Assembly (NCBI GenBank): GCA_008360955.1
Contig: LUCM01003444.1
Span: forward strand, 57,715 to 121,714
DNA length: 64,000 nt
Direction of reading: 5' to 3'
DNA from: Fasciolopsis buskii
Lineage: Eukaryota; Platyhelminthes; Trematoda; Plagiorchiida; Fasciolidae
Below, piece after piece: positions 1-11,225 of the stretch. The notes under the pieces were generated by a model that saw only the letters and a program-made list of their open reading frames with translations, did no database searches and was not told where the DNA came from. Position 1 is the first letter of the stretch. The number at the start of each line of letters is the position of its first letter. Made by a program: the position numbers and the translations under genes.

Positions 1-962
1 GTCTGAAAAATGATTTCGAAAGGTGACAACTTTTTTGCCGGCACGATCCGAGAAGACGATACTTTTGGCCGGAAGGAAACAGTAGGAGATCAGGGGTTGT
101 TCAAAATAAAATGTCTTTACTTGGGAACACTAGTGGTCAGGTCGGTCAGCGAAAGGTGGCTGGTTCAATGCGTACTCGTGGTCCGAACTATTAAATAGTT
201 AACTGGATTCTGTACTCTGGAAACAGTTTGACTGCTCCTCAAGATAGATCGCAATGCATTTTGGGTTTTGTTCCAATGGATAGAAGCAAACAAGATCAAT
301 CTATTAAATAAAACAATGACACTTTCATTAGGTTCCTAACACTGATCTTGGCTTTTACATAGCAAACTACTCGCCGGAAGTCGAGGTGGTATCATCGTGG
401 ACATGCCTGCTTTTTTCCGGTGCACTCGATTTTGTAAGAAGCCGTCGACAAAATGACTTCACATAGATGCGTTTGGCAGGTGGTCGGAGGAGTATGAAAT
501 CCCATGATAAAGCATCCCAAAAGTAAATCAGCTTTTATTATTTGCGTTTTATAATTTACTCGTTTCGTAGAAAGCAGCTTGCCGTGGCTCCCAGGGGCGT
601 AATACTTTGAGCATTTTTAGTGATGCTGATCAGACACTCGCTAGTAGAACGGTGACTAAAGGAATAGCAAAAGGAAACACGTGATCCTCGCTTGAATGTG
701 GCTTTAAAGACGACCGGAAGATATTTCCTGAATTTGTCTTAATACACCAATTATTTGCTGTGGTTTATCAGGAAGTAGTTTTGTGCTGCATGAGGCCTTT
801 CGGTAGATGTAAGGGCTTTAGAAGCAAAATCTTTCTTATATTTGCGACTTCATTGGGATTTAAAGTCAGTTGTTAGTCAGTCATTTTTTGCTTCTAGAAC
901 CTCGCTAAATCCTCAAACGTCATTTAGTCATCTTTTCATGTTGATTCATGGTCTATGTTTTC
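1..962. other. No gene or repeat recognised
   Basis: AT-rich DNA with short, unrelated open frames only. Confidence 0.5.
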
Positions 963-1290
963 ATAAAATAATTCACCATGTGATATCAGTCGCTCCAACT
1001 CACCATAAATGAAACAACGGAAGCACTGTACAGATGTTTCATCCTTTGTTAGGAATTCATCAGCAGTGCCATATCCACACGCGCCCGAATGGATGCGAAC
1101 CCGAACAAGGAACGAACGATTCTGAGTCGAACGCGCTTAGCCATTACGGCTACCGGGCAGGCTCTGAACGGTTTGTTGAACTTCACCACAATGATGTTGC
1201 ACCTATCCGTCCGATTTGCCCGGGTCCGGATATCCATGGTGAATTTATTTTCATGAAAAACATTCAATTCTCCATACTAAAATGTACAAG
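963..1290 (-). mobile_element. TIR/tRNA-like element (family B), copy 1
   Basis: The left end carries the inverted-repeat word aataattcaccatgtgatat (965). The right end has ccatggtgaattt and tttcatg (1236-1256), the partly eroded inverse. Between them, on the minus strand, is a tRNA-like unit (1093-1160) with TAGCCGTAATGGCTAAGCGC as A box region and GGGTTCGCATCC as B box. The right flank attcaattctccatactaa is shared with the copies at 9.4 and 10.4 kb. Confidence 0.8.
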
Positions 1291-2109
1291 TAATTAGGTC
1301 CTGCGTTTTTTCAGATCTCCACTTTGATTCAGGCGCCTGGCCCGTTTTCTTTGTTCGCGTGAATCGCCGTATTCCCGTAATTTATCCCCTATATGTAGTA
1401 CCCCACCTATTCATTCACAAGGGAACTCCTAATTATTTCCAGAAATAGTTCGATGCCAGACTGCCTCTCTGCTAATGATCGCCATCCTCTAACAAATTTG
1501 CAAACCAATTTTGTGCCTACTGCTGATTCTTAGCTATGTGAAAGTAGGATAATTCTTAGATTTGTGCATCGCGTATATTTTATAATGTAGTTCTGTTTCT
1601 CCCGTTTTAAGTAAAAAGAACATGTGTATTGAAAAAATGGTTCACCATAAGCGGGAATGAATAGGTGCGTTTAAGGGTGCATCATTCCCAAGCAAAGAGG
1701 ATCTCGGCCCAGCCAAACCGGGTATTTTGGTGACAGACGATCGCCGTTTGCCGCCCGTTTCGGCGACGTGTCTGATGTATGGTGATGTTATTTGATTTTA
1801 GAATGCTAGTTTCCGGTCCTCACAGTCTTGTGGATTCTGTGACCGTGTGCATTCCATTGGCCATTGGGCGAAAAGATGGTAAGATTTTACTGAAAAACTT
1901 GAGCATTTTATGATCATCTGGTCATTGATACCTATTCGATCGTAGTACGCAGTATTTCATACGCGCAATTAGTTGTAATCTACGATGTGTTTGAGACTAC
2001 AACGTGAATGCGCAAACCATTTGCGTTTACACAAATGAACGTGTGTGGATCGTGCCAGCATCAGCCTATATTATTTACATAGTACTTTAAAGCGAGCATA
2101 CATGTATAT
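1291..2109. other. No gene or repeat recognised
   Basis: No splice-framed exon, RNA gene or repeat word shared with the rest of the window. Confidence 0.5.
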
Positions 2110-2303
2110 ATATTTATATATCTATTGATCTTTTATCTTTTACTTCCCTTAATAATGAATCAACATTGCACATCACTTTCGAGGAAGGAGGTGCGGCCAG
2201 CAGTGGGCTGCCAAGTGGGGAAGTTGGCCGGCCGTGGGAGGAATCGAACCCGCGAGCTTCATGCCCGAAAGCCACGAACTAAACCACTAGACCACGGCCG
2301 GCA
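2110..2303 (-). mobile_element. SINE A copy (tRNA-derived), best-preserved head
   Basis: On the minus strand a tRNA-like fold starts at 2302: an A box with GTGGTCTAGTGGTTTAG, an anticodon-arm-like stem GCTTT/GAAGC with a seven-base loop CGGGCAT, and B box GGGTTCGATTCC. U33 is replaced by G, so it is not a working tRNA. The body caacttccccacttggcagc follows, then a tail with cattattaagggaagtaaaa and a TA-rich end. Confidence 0.85.
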
Positions 2304-3609
2304 CTATGCCCGGGGAAATCAGACATGACCTAATAAACGATCTTCCTTGTAGGAATCTTAATAAAGGGCGTCTGCTGGCAGACAGATATTTTATAACGTG
2401 CACGTCAAACGGAATACAATTGGATTGGTGGTTTGCTTCAAACATTAAATGCACCAAGGTAAAAAGAAACAAACTTCTAAGTTTTCCACACTCTTCTACT
2501 TTACACCGATGAATTTGGAACCAGAATTGATAAGTCACGTGAGTTTTCGTTAGAATTTGTCCATATCTCAAAGTACCAATGATCCACGATTTGACGGAAA
2601 TCGTTTTTCTCCTCGCACATGGTGATATGCCGGTGACACGAATGACAATGCATAAAACCAGAAATCATTCATGATTGTTTACCAACACCTCGGCAGTGAT
2701 TGCTTACGTGAAAGTTCCTCTGCGGTTGTTGATATACTTGAATTGTTGAATAAAGTAGTAGAACAGTTAATCAGTAGTAATTACCTCACCTGAGTGTCTG
2801 GCAAAGTACATATATATTAACCTGAGTTCCAAGTTCAATTCACTGTAAAGTTGACGTTTACTTTTGTGGAAAATTGGCTAGCCGACGTTGCTAGCTTTTT
2901 GTTAAAGCACAACTGCCACATTATTGACATGTCTCTGGATTTTTCCTCTGGGTGAATTTCCCCGTTGAATCCCATCTTACGCGCACTAGGTAAAACGTTT
3001 GTCTGTCAACAAATACCGTTTGCTGAAAGCACGTTTTATTACCTCGACACCAATCGGATAAGCTTGCATGAATTTGTTTGTATGTGTTCATATGACGGCA
3101 TTGGATTGTTGGCTGAAGGGAACGAAGCCAAATGCCACCTTGTTGAACGTGGACTGCGAGAGAGAACACCTTTCTCAAACCTTATATGAATAAAATTTAT
3201 AACTTATATTTGTTTATATTATTATATATTCATGTTTAACAACTTTTGCATATATAACTGGATACGTGCATATCCATTGTACCATGAAACCTACTCAGGT
3301 TTGTTTACGTGCATAGGCTAACGGATGCTGTGACACGAATAAACCTTTCCCTCAATGTTAATAAAAAATAACCAGTAGTGTAAGTATTTCCTCCACTATA
3401 ACTGAAGAGTTTACAAATTTGGTGGCGTAATTAAGTAGTAACGCACGAAATCAACAAAAATACTTGAAGAAAATCTTTCGTACCACTACTTGTTGAAAGT
3501 TACTGACCGGGATTCTAAACCCCTGTCATTATGGCTCCATTGTTTTACGGTTCAGTCTTTGGGTACCTTGCTGATCTGCATGAAGTGTTCATTTGTTTGG
3601 TCAAGTCAA
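2304..3609. other. No gene or repeat recognised
   Basis: Short open frames on both strands overlap each other and show no recognisable protein. Confidence 0.5.
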
Positions 3610-4117
3610 CAGGTGACAATCATTTGAAGTTAGCGTACCTGTTACGTTAGCCCACACCTAGGTGAATATTACACGATTGTCAGGTGTCTGGCAAGTTACG
3701 ATTTTGATTTCTTGATTTGCTTCTATCAACATTTACGTGATCTTATAGAAATGAACATAAGCTAATGTTAACACCATTTAAACACGTTCGTCTCTACGCC
3801 CAGGTGATAGTTTGCGTATAGTATTGAAAACCGGTTCTGAAATCCGTCGGTAAAATTCATTCCGATCAAATATTTTCTAATGACCAGGTGCTCTTAAATT
3901 ACTCCACTGTTCAGAGCATCCTTGCACTCTCTGCTTTGTTCTTGTCACAATGCTTTTATGCCTGCGTATGGATAATGCACTAGGATGGTGAACGTCAAAC
4001 ATATCATTTTTTGCCAAGTCCTTATCCACCCATCTAATCTTCATACGAAATTTCAATACAATCTAAATTTTTTTTTTCATTCATTACTTATAAAAAGGTA
4101 GCACTAATACCAGGTGA
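3610..4117 (+). other. Cluster of CAGGTG words, same strand
   Basis: CAGGTG occurs at 3610, 3681, 3801, 3885 and 4111, three of them as CAGGTGA; no other flanking sequence is clearly shared. CAGGTG is an E-box variant bound by Snail/ZEB/bHLH proteins. Whether it is regulatory here is unknown. Confidence 0.35.
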
Positions 4118-4264
4118 TTCTTATCACAGGACAAGTCCAAAGGTCGTCTTCAACCAAAACAATATGAAATTTTATACTTTTCCCCCCAAAAATAGCTCCG
4201 GATCCTTACATTAGACGAGGTGACCGTGATACATCAAAATTGTATAACGTTAAGTGCATTCGAA

Positions 4265-4355
4265 TTTTCCCAACCGCTGTTCAACTTCCCCCATTTGGCA
4301 CCCTCTGCTTGGCCTCGGCCCCCTTCCTCAAAGATGTAACATTGTTTTTCATTAT
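4265..4355 (+). mobile_element. SINE A copy, body only (head lost)
   Basis: The segment caacttcccccatttggca, then cctcggcccccttcctcaaa and gatgtaacattg, matches the body of SINE A on the plus strand. The tRNA-like head is missing and the tail is diverged (attatgaagtcattaaattg). Confidence 0.7.
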
Positions 4356-5295
4356 GAAGTCATTAAATTGATAAATACATTTAATCTAACTCATTTTCCA
4401 TTGATCCTGTTAGTAAATCACTGGAGTGCAACTCGTACGCTGACAATTATTGACTAAAATGATTTTCCAATAAGTCAAATATATTAATTGAAATTCAAAT
4501 ATCAACCACGAATCAACATCCCGATTATAGATTCTGGATTTAGATTAAAGGTTACCCTGACGTCCCGTTTGTTTTGTCCTAAGTTATGCGGTAAGTGTTG
4601 TACTCTGTGGTTCCGGTGTTACTCGTGTGTGGTTGGTGTTCATTTTAAAATTGTCAATTTCCCCAGAATGTCATCTTTTTAACTGTTGCAGTGTTTCAAA
4701 AATTCTTTGGTGGATCATGATAAAATGAATTGAAAGTTGAGGGCTGTGATCTATACGTAGGATAGCCGTTATACCGGGCATAATGTTTCACGTTTCCCTG
4801 CCTGGCTTGGGTCGTCATTGCTGTCGTGTCCTACATCAACACCGGTTCAAGTCAGGAGATGACAATAGTTACAATTGCTGTTCGCTTCAGAACGTATTAA
4901 AAATGTTCATCATTTCATTGTCAACCCTTTTGTTACCATCGTAGGGACCGGTGTTTTGAATTTTGTCTGGTCAACCATGTCTTTTGATTGTCAGTCAAAA
5001 TTTCTCTTAAAGTTATTGCTTGCAATTGTGAATATATAATTGTTGAATAACCCATGCTTGTTGGCACAATGGTAATGCTCTAACTCTTGCAAACTACTGT
5101 GGCTAGTCCCTTCTCAATCAATTTTTAACATCGGGTATATCATTCACAACTTAGAACAATATAGTAGACGCATCGGTTTTAGATACCACTTCGTTACGTC
5201 ATTTGGTCCTGGTATTTGCTTTTCATTCGTACTGTGCTGTCTTAGGGTTTAATAACTTTCGCTATCTTTCTTACCATAACCTGTGTCATCTTAAT

Positions 5296-5307
5296 GGGGG
5301 GGGGGGG
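5296..5307. repeat. G homopolymer (12 G)
   Basis: Twelve consecutive G followed by four A and four G, isolated in AT-rich DNA. Confidence 0.95.
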
Positions 5308-5827
5308 AAAAGGGGCCTGATCCAGAGAGGGGACTTTTATTACGCATCACTGATCGGAAGATGTCAACCTTCTATGAAGTAATGCTAATACGATTGCGCA
5401 ACCGAGCTTCGTGTACACAAAAGCTTTTTAAACAGACTCTGCTTTTGCCGTGCAGATGACGTCAATTTGTTTGTTGTACTGAATTTAACTTCTATACCTG
5501 TCCGCTACGGTTCACAAATAAGTAATATGTAATTCACAGTCGTTTTGTGTAAACGGTTGAAAAGAGTAATACGAAATGTTAACATTTAACAATATTGGTC
5601 TTCTTTCACTGTCATTCAGTTGATAAAAGAGACTCAAGTGTTTCAGTAACACGTTGCTCAGCCTGCCTCTGTTCGATTCATTCTTTACCGCGGACTTTTA
5701 CTTTTACTTAGTCCGATTTTCGGCTGTCACGCTTGGAAGTCTTCCAGTGAGACCTGAATAAAGAGTTTGCGGGAGTTGCTTTCTTATTTGGTAAGTTTTT
5801 ACCTCATTCTTTCTAAACATCTTTTTC

Positions 5828-5841
5828 CACACACACACACA
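5828..5841. repeat. (CA)n microsatellite
   Basis: Seven CA units followed by imperfect CA-rich sequence to about 5860. Confidence 0.85.
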
Positions 5842-7487
5842 AGCACACATGCACAGCCATCTTAATTTTAACTACATTTGGCTAAACGGTAACCAAGGCT
5901 CACTGTCACAGGTCATTCTGGTCATTTTAGACATGTATTATCGCTCTTAAGTGGTACCGCAGAATTTCATGAATTGAATTTTTTCGCCATAAATCAGTTT
6001 CCGTGATGGGCTACGTATTGCTCTTAGGCTCCGACACGCGATCTTGAACGAGTATAATTCGACATTTGATATTTTGAATATCGACTGTCAAGGCTGGATT
6101 TTGCTCGCAGCAAGAACTAAATACTTTGGTCAAAGAGAAATGAAACTCTCAGTATATCTAGATGCGCGGTGTGAAACCGTATTTGAATTCAACGAAAAGT
6201 CCCAATCTCTGCTCTGTATCACTCTCGTGGACATCTAGGAAATAAACTCTGTCCCATTTAAGGTTTCGATTATCTTCGAAAACTGGGCATTTACTGATTT
6301 TCCACAAGTGAATACCAACATTATATTGTTGCACAAAGCATCATATCCTTGGATTTGCCGGTCGGCATTATCTGTATGACACAGTGGACTACAAGTTGTA
6401 CTTCCTTCAATCTCTATTCTCATTTGAATTGTTGAAATGTCTATGCACATGATTATACAAGCAACCATACTTGGCGTCAGACATTTCCTCCTAGCCGATC
6501 AGGATCTCGCACTCGACTTCAAATGATCATCGATCTACTAACATCTTAGCCGATGGGAGGCAAATGATAAAGTTCTCTGCAAAAGCGTTTCTTCATTTTG
6601 ATTGAAAACTAGATTCGACTGTCCTAAAAAACTGCCTATACACAGATATTCTCTAAATTCAACTTGTTCTGCTGTCCGCAATTTCGTGTTCTGTTCATTT
6701 CACGAATTCTAATTCTGGCCGATATTACGGACACTTGGGTTGAGTCTTTTGAGAACTTCTCAATAATATTACGGGCCCTTTTTTGGATTGTACTAGTGTT
6801 TAATGTACTTGTGGAGTTTTAGTGTTGCTTTTAATTGTATACTTATTAACTAGGTACGCCAGTAAGTATCTTCCTGTACTCGCAAAAATGATTAATATGC
6901 TTAAGCGCATACTCGTGATAATAATAATGATTCCCCAGGGTTCTGCATAGCACTAGGAGACTTGAAGCGCGCAGTGCGAACGTCGATGCGAGCACTATTC
7001 ATTTTGTTCAGTTTAGGCAGAGTATTACCGGAGACCTATTTCAATGGTGGGCTAAGAAACTCACTGCCTTCGGCCTTCAGAGCCGATGGAACTGTGGAGG
7101 AAATCCAGTTTAGCTTGTTGGTTCACTTTAATTGCCAGGTAGATTATAGAAAAAAGAAAGAAGTGATTGCAAAATATGGTTATCCATGATAATCGGGGGG
7201 TCTGGAGTAGTTAAAGCAGTCCCGTTTGTCCTCGCTAACATCAGCGTGCCGATTCTCGGCTGTATTGGGCGTTGCTTTTATGATGGACAATAAGCTTATT
7301 GTTATTAGTGTCGTCGTGAATTGGAGTGATAGACAACTGGTTAGCGCTCTTCTGGAACGACAAAAAAAAAAACTATTCTTAATGTGATATCAACATTTAA
7401 CTCGCAATTAGAAGACATTGATGCACCGTACAGCGGTCCTGTTCCCACCACTAACCATCAACCGGGCTTATTTACCTAACCTCAACT

Positions 7488-7558
7488 TGGACGCGAACTC
7501 CGGACGCCAGTGTTTGTTGCGAACGCTATAGCCATTAGATTATCTGGTAGCTTTCTCA
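7488..7558 (-). repeat. Isolated tRNA-like relic
   Basis: The minus strand reads AATCTAATGGCTATAGCG (A-box-like), then a 25-base arm and GGAGTTCGCGTCC (B-box-like). Spacing resembles the tRNA-like unit of family B, but no inverted repeats or SINE body are found next to it. Confidence 0.4.
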
Positions 7559-8090
7559 GTGGTTCCCTGAACCTCACCACTAAGTGTTATTGTGCCTATA
7601 CCTCACTGATTTAGACTGCCAAGGGTAGTTGGCGCGTAGTAATTCGATCCTACTAACAGACGATTCCACAAATTTTGGGATGTTTATAAATACGACGAAG
7701 TATGTGAGCTTTTCTCACCAGATACTTGCTTACTGTATGAGGCTGTCAGTATACAGATACGTTAGGGTTCCATAATGTCCTAATAGCGCAAGATGAACAA
7801 TTATTTCACAGGCAACATAATCTCTTACCACCAACGCCGGCATAATTCCACGACTTCGCTCGCTACGTCAGTTGTTATCTTTCAAACAAACTGGCAGCCT
7901 AGTGCATTTATTTAAAGGTGGTAGGCACCACTAAACTGTTGCAGTAAGAAAAAATGAATCAGAATAACAAAAGTGTATCCATTCCCTTCCAGTGCACTAA
8001 ATCCAATTCAGTTCCAGAAAATGCATTTCAGGGTTTTTAAAAAAATTCCCTCTATTCGATTGCGCCTGAGTAGTTGCAGGCATTGACCGG

Positions 8091-8429
8091 TTGACTCAAA
8101 ATTGTCTTTTATGTCCAATCGAACGAACTGGCCACGTGTTCGACTTGCGCTTTGGTGGCCATCCCTATGAGTGTCTTTGTAAATCGCACGTGTACTCATC
8201 ACCCAATCGATGTGATTCTTGCTTGAGTTTAACACACGGTAAAAATGCAAAAGATTGCTCCGGAAACGTGCGGTGTAAAAATGTAGTAGCAAGGATTCTT
8301 TTGATTTACACCAACGCTGAAAGTATGAATATGAGTATAAGTGTGACCTCTATAGTTGAAGCATGTTTCACTATTGGGAATATAGTTATCAAACGTCCAT
8401 CTCACTCGGAATATTCTATATCTATTTAA
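8091..8429 (+). pseudogene. Cys/His-rich open frame, possible retroelement gag relic
   Basis: A 112-codon frame whose first half is Cys/His-rich: CLLCPIERTGH, YECLCKSH, then CDSCLSLTHGKNAKDC. The spacing is like, but not the same as, the zinc-knuckle arrays of BEL/Pao-type gag proteins. No protease, reverse transcriptase or long terminal repeat is seen beside it, and no splice sites frame it well. Function unknown. Confidence 0.25.
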
Positions 8430-8839
8430 TATCTTTTGATTGAACCAGTAGTACAGTTTTAGGCCAATAAATGTCGCTAACTGCGCTGCGGTGCAGGATT
8501 TGTAAAAAGAACGTGGGCTAACGATTTCCTAGTAACAGAAAATCGGGAGCCCTGGCAATGGCAAATCCTCCTGGTGCATGAGGATAACGTAGTCAAGGGG
8601 CAAACTAAGGAAGTGAAAACTATTTCTCACTCTGGCCCTCCTCCGCTTCACAAAATCGACACATGTACTGCTTATCATGGAATAGGTCAACGCATCAGTA
8701 TATCACTCGCCTTACAAAAAGGGATCCGTTAGGCAACTCAGGCGAAATTGCATTTTAAATTTATATTTATATAAACCTACCACCGCGTGCTGAGAACCTA
8801 AAATCTTCTTTCAACTACTTACAACGCTGTCGGTAGTTA

Positions 8840-8935
8840 TAAATTACATGAAATAATTCACCATGTGATATCATTGCTCAACTCACCATAAAGAAACCAT
8901 GGAAAGCACTGCACCTATCCGTCACTGATTTGCCA
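8840..8935 (+). mobile_element. TIR/tRNA-like element (family B), internally deleted copy
   Basis: Left inverted repeat (acatgaaataattcaccatg onward, 8847-8891), then gaaaccatggaaagcactg, joined directly to cacctatccgtcac, which in full copies lies on the other side of the tRNA-like unit. The tRNA-like part and the right end are lost. Confidence 0.7.
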
Positions 8936-9059
8936 CGCGTTTACTGTCCGGTTAACGTCTACAGCGATTCACCACCTACTGATAGATGACTTCTTCTGCA
9001 GGTAGGCCTAAAGTTACGACGAACGTGGCTTTGGATAATGACCTAACAGAGCTTCTTCG

Positions 9060-9462
9060 ATTACTTTGATACATTTTAGTCAGTAGGGTAAATTTGAATG
9101 TTAACATGAAATAACTTACAACATGTGATATCATCGCTCAACTCACCATAAAGTGACGGATAGGTGCAACATCATGTGGTGAAGTTCAACAAACCGTTCA
9201 GAGTCTGTCCGGTAGCCGTAATGGCCTAAAGCGATTTGACTTCAGAAATCGTTCAGTCCTGTGTTCGGCGTTCGCATCCCAGTTCCGGGCGCGGTGGATA
9301 TTGACAACTGGCTGGAGTGAATGTTCCTTAACAAGGATGAAACATCTGTATCAGTGCTTCAATGAGTTTCTTTATTGGTTGAGTTGAGCGATTATTAATC
9401 ACGAATGGTGAATCTATTTCATGTAAACATTCAATCTCTACTACTAAATGTATTAAGTTACC
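9060..9462 (+). mobile_element. TIR/tRNA-like element (family B), most complete copy
   Basis: Terminal inverted repeats of roughly 90 bases: the left end (about 9060-9154) has tacattttagtcagtagg, gaatgttaacatgaaataa and gtgatatcatcgctcaactc; the right end (about 9362-9462) has their inverse (gttgagttgagcgat, gtgaatctatttcatgtaaa, ctactactaaatgta). Between them lies a tRNA-like unit at 9209-9281 with GGTAGCCGTAATGGCCTAAA (A box region) and GCGTTCGCATCCC (B box). Such a combination is neither a plain SINE nor a plain MITE. Confidence 0.8.
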
Positions 9463-10280
9463 AAATTAATTGAAAATTCATCAGAAGTTTTACTAAGCTG
9501 ACTTAGGCATCAGTTTAAACTCTCCCGAAGACAGGCGCTCATGTCGCCAAGCCAAACATTCCCAATGGGAAACAGATCCCATGGGCCGAGCTGCGTCAAC
9601 AATAGCAGCTGGACTTAACTAAAACATACAATTTTTCTCGTGGATGATTACCAGATCTTACTATTGAGTGCACAGTTAAATACCGGAATATATCGCACAT
9701 TAACTCGATCAGCATAAGCCGGAATGCTATGTGAAACATCCGTCGGACTGTAACCCAAAATAGGGAGGTGATCAACCAAGTATCGACAAAAAAAAGTTCG
9801 TTCACGCGTGAATGGAACAGCTATAATCCGATTTTACTCGCCTTGGCCCACTGAGGCCATAAAGGTATCACAGTCTTTTCATTCCAAACATCGATCCCAA
9901 ACGAAACACCAACCAGGAGATGATTCAGAATCGAAATACCAATAAACAAGTTGCAACGCAAACTAAAATATGGTTTAATGCGGCTTCTGAATACAAACTA
10001 AGTGACCAACGAGCACTCTGCCAAGTTGATACTCGGCCTGCAGACGTTCCGAGTGGCAAATAAACCGCCATACATCAAACCAAAAGAGCACGAAACACAG
10101 GAAAAAACGTTAGACGGAAGTGGGCTGACACTACCTGGATGTAATTATTCGAAAAACGGTTGGAATATTCTTTCAAATAATATGTTAAGGATAATCCAAA
10201 CAAGCCGCTGTAGAATGCGTCCAAAATAACGTTGACTATTGATGACTTTTATGACTTTGCCGACGCGGGAATGTCCCGAC
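9463..10280 (+). repeat. Direct duplication, copy 1
   Basis: Begins in the flank shared with the family B right end and runs to about 10280. Its words (actctcccgaagacaggcgc, acagttaaataccggaata, accaaccaggagatgattc) recur in the same order in copy 2. No gene is recognised inside; short minus-strand frames are not shared between copies because of indels. Confidence 0.9.
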
Positions 10281-10304
10281 TAATACTTCATCTCTCTCTA
10301 ACGC

Positions 10305-10475
10305 CTTAGCCATTACGCTACCGGGCAGACTTTGAACGGTTTGTTGAACTTCGCCACATGATGTTGCACCTATCCGTCACTTTATGGTGAGTTAAGCGAT
10401 GATATCACATGGTGAATTATTTCATGTAAACATTCACTCTCCTAGTACTAAAATGTATCAGGTTACAAATTAATT
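10305..10475 (-). mobile_element. TIR/tRNA-like element (family B), right half
   Basis: Contains ccttagccattacgctaccg (A box region on the minus strand), the spacer gttgcacctatccgtcactt and the intact terminal repeat gcgatgatatcacatggtga with its extension attatttcatgtaaacattc. It borders the second copy of the 0.85 kb duplication. Confidence 0.8.
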
Positions 10476-11225
10476 GAAAATTCATCAGAGTTTTACTAAG
10501 CTGACTTAGGATCAGTTAAACTCTCCCGAAGACAGGCGCTCAGTCGCCAAGCCAACATTCCAAAGGAAACAGATCCCATGGCCGTTGCGTCACAATAGCA
10601 GCTGGACTTAACTAAATACAATTTCTCGTGGATGATACCAGATTACTATCTGAGTGCACAGTTAAATACCGGAATATTCGCACATTAACTCGATCAGCAT
10701 AAGCCGGAATGTATGTGAAACATCCGTCCGGCTGTAACCCAAAAATAGGAGGTGATCAACCAGTATCGACAAAAAGTTCGTTCAACGTGAATGGAACAGC
10801 TAGTAATCCGATACTCAGCCTGTGATCCATTGAGGCCATAATATCACAGTCTTTTCCATTCCAAACATCGATCCAAACGAAACACCAACCAGGAGATGAT
10901 TCAATCGAAATACAATAAACAATTGGCAACGCAAACTAAATGATGGTAAATGCGGCTTCTGAATAAAAAATAGTGACCAACGAGACTCTGCAAGTTGATA
11001 CTCGGCTGCAGACGTTCCGAGGCTGAACGCCATACATCAAACCAAAGAGCACGAAACACAGAAAAACGTAGACGAAGTGGCTGACACTCCTGGATGTAAT
11101 TTTCGAAAAAGGTGGAATATTCAAACATATGTTAAGATAATCCAAACAATGCCGCTTAGAATGATCCAAAAAACGTGACTATTGATGACTTATGACTTTG
11201 CGACGCGTGAATGTCCACTAAACTT
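10476..11225 (+). repeat. Direct duplication, copy 2
   Basis: Colinear with copy 1 to about 11225, where the two diverge after 'gactttgcgacgcg'. It is about 70 bases shorter, nearly all through scattered one-base gaps, many in homopolymers; base substitutions are few. The pattern is atypical of neutral decay. Confidence 0.9.

Larger units (their letters stand above)
4356..7487. other. No gene recognised (two simple repeats only)
   Basis: Apart from the G run and the CA run listed, I see no feature. The frame at 6962-7189 has no recognisable domain and lacks convincing splice sites. Confidence 0.5.

Noticed and set aside
2227..2302. tRNA gene (alanine-like anticodon GGC)
   Set aside because: U33 is missing and the unit is joined to a SINE body and tail that recur elsewhere; it is a tRNA-derived SINE head.
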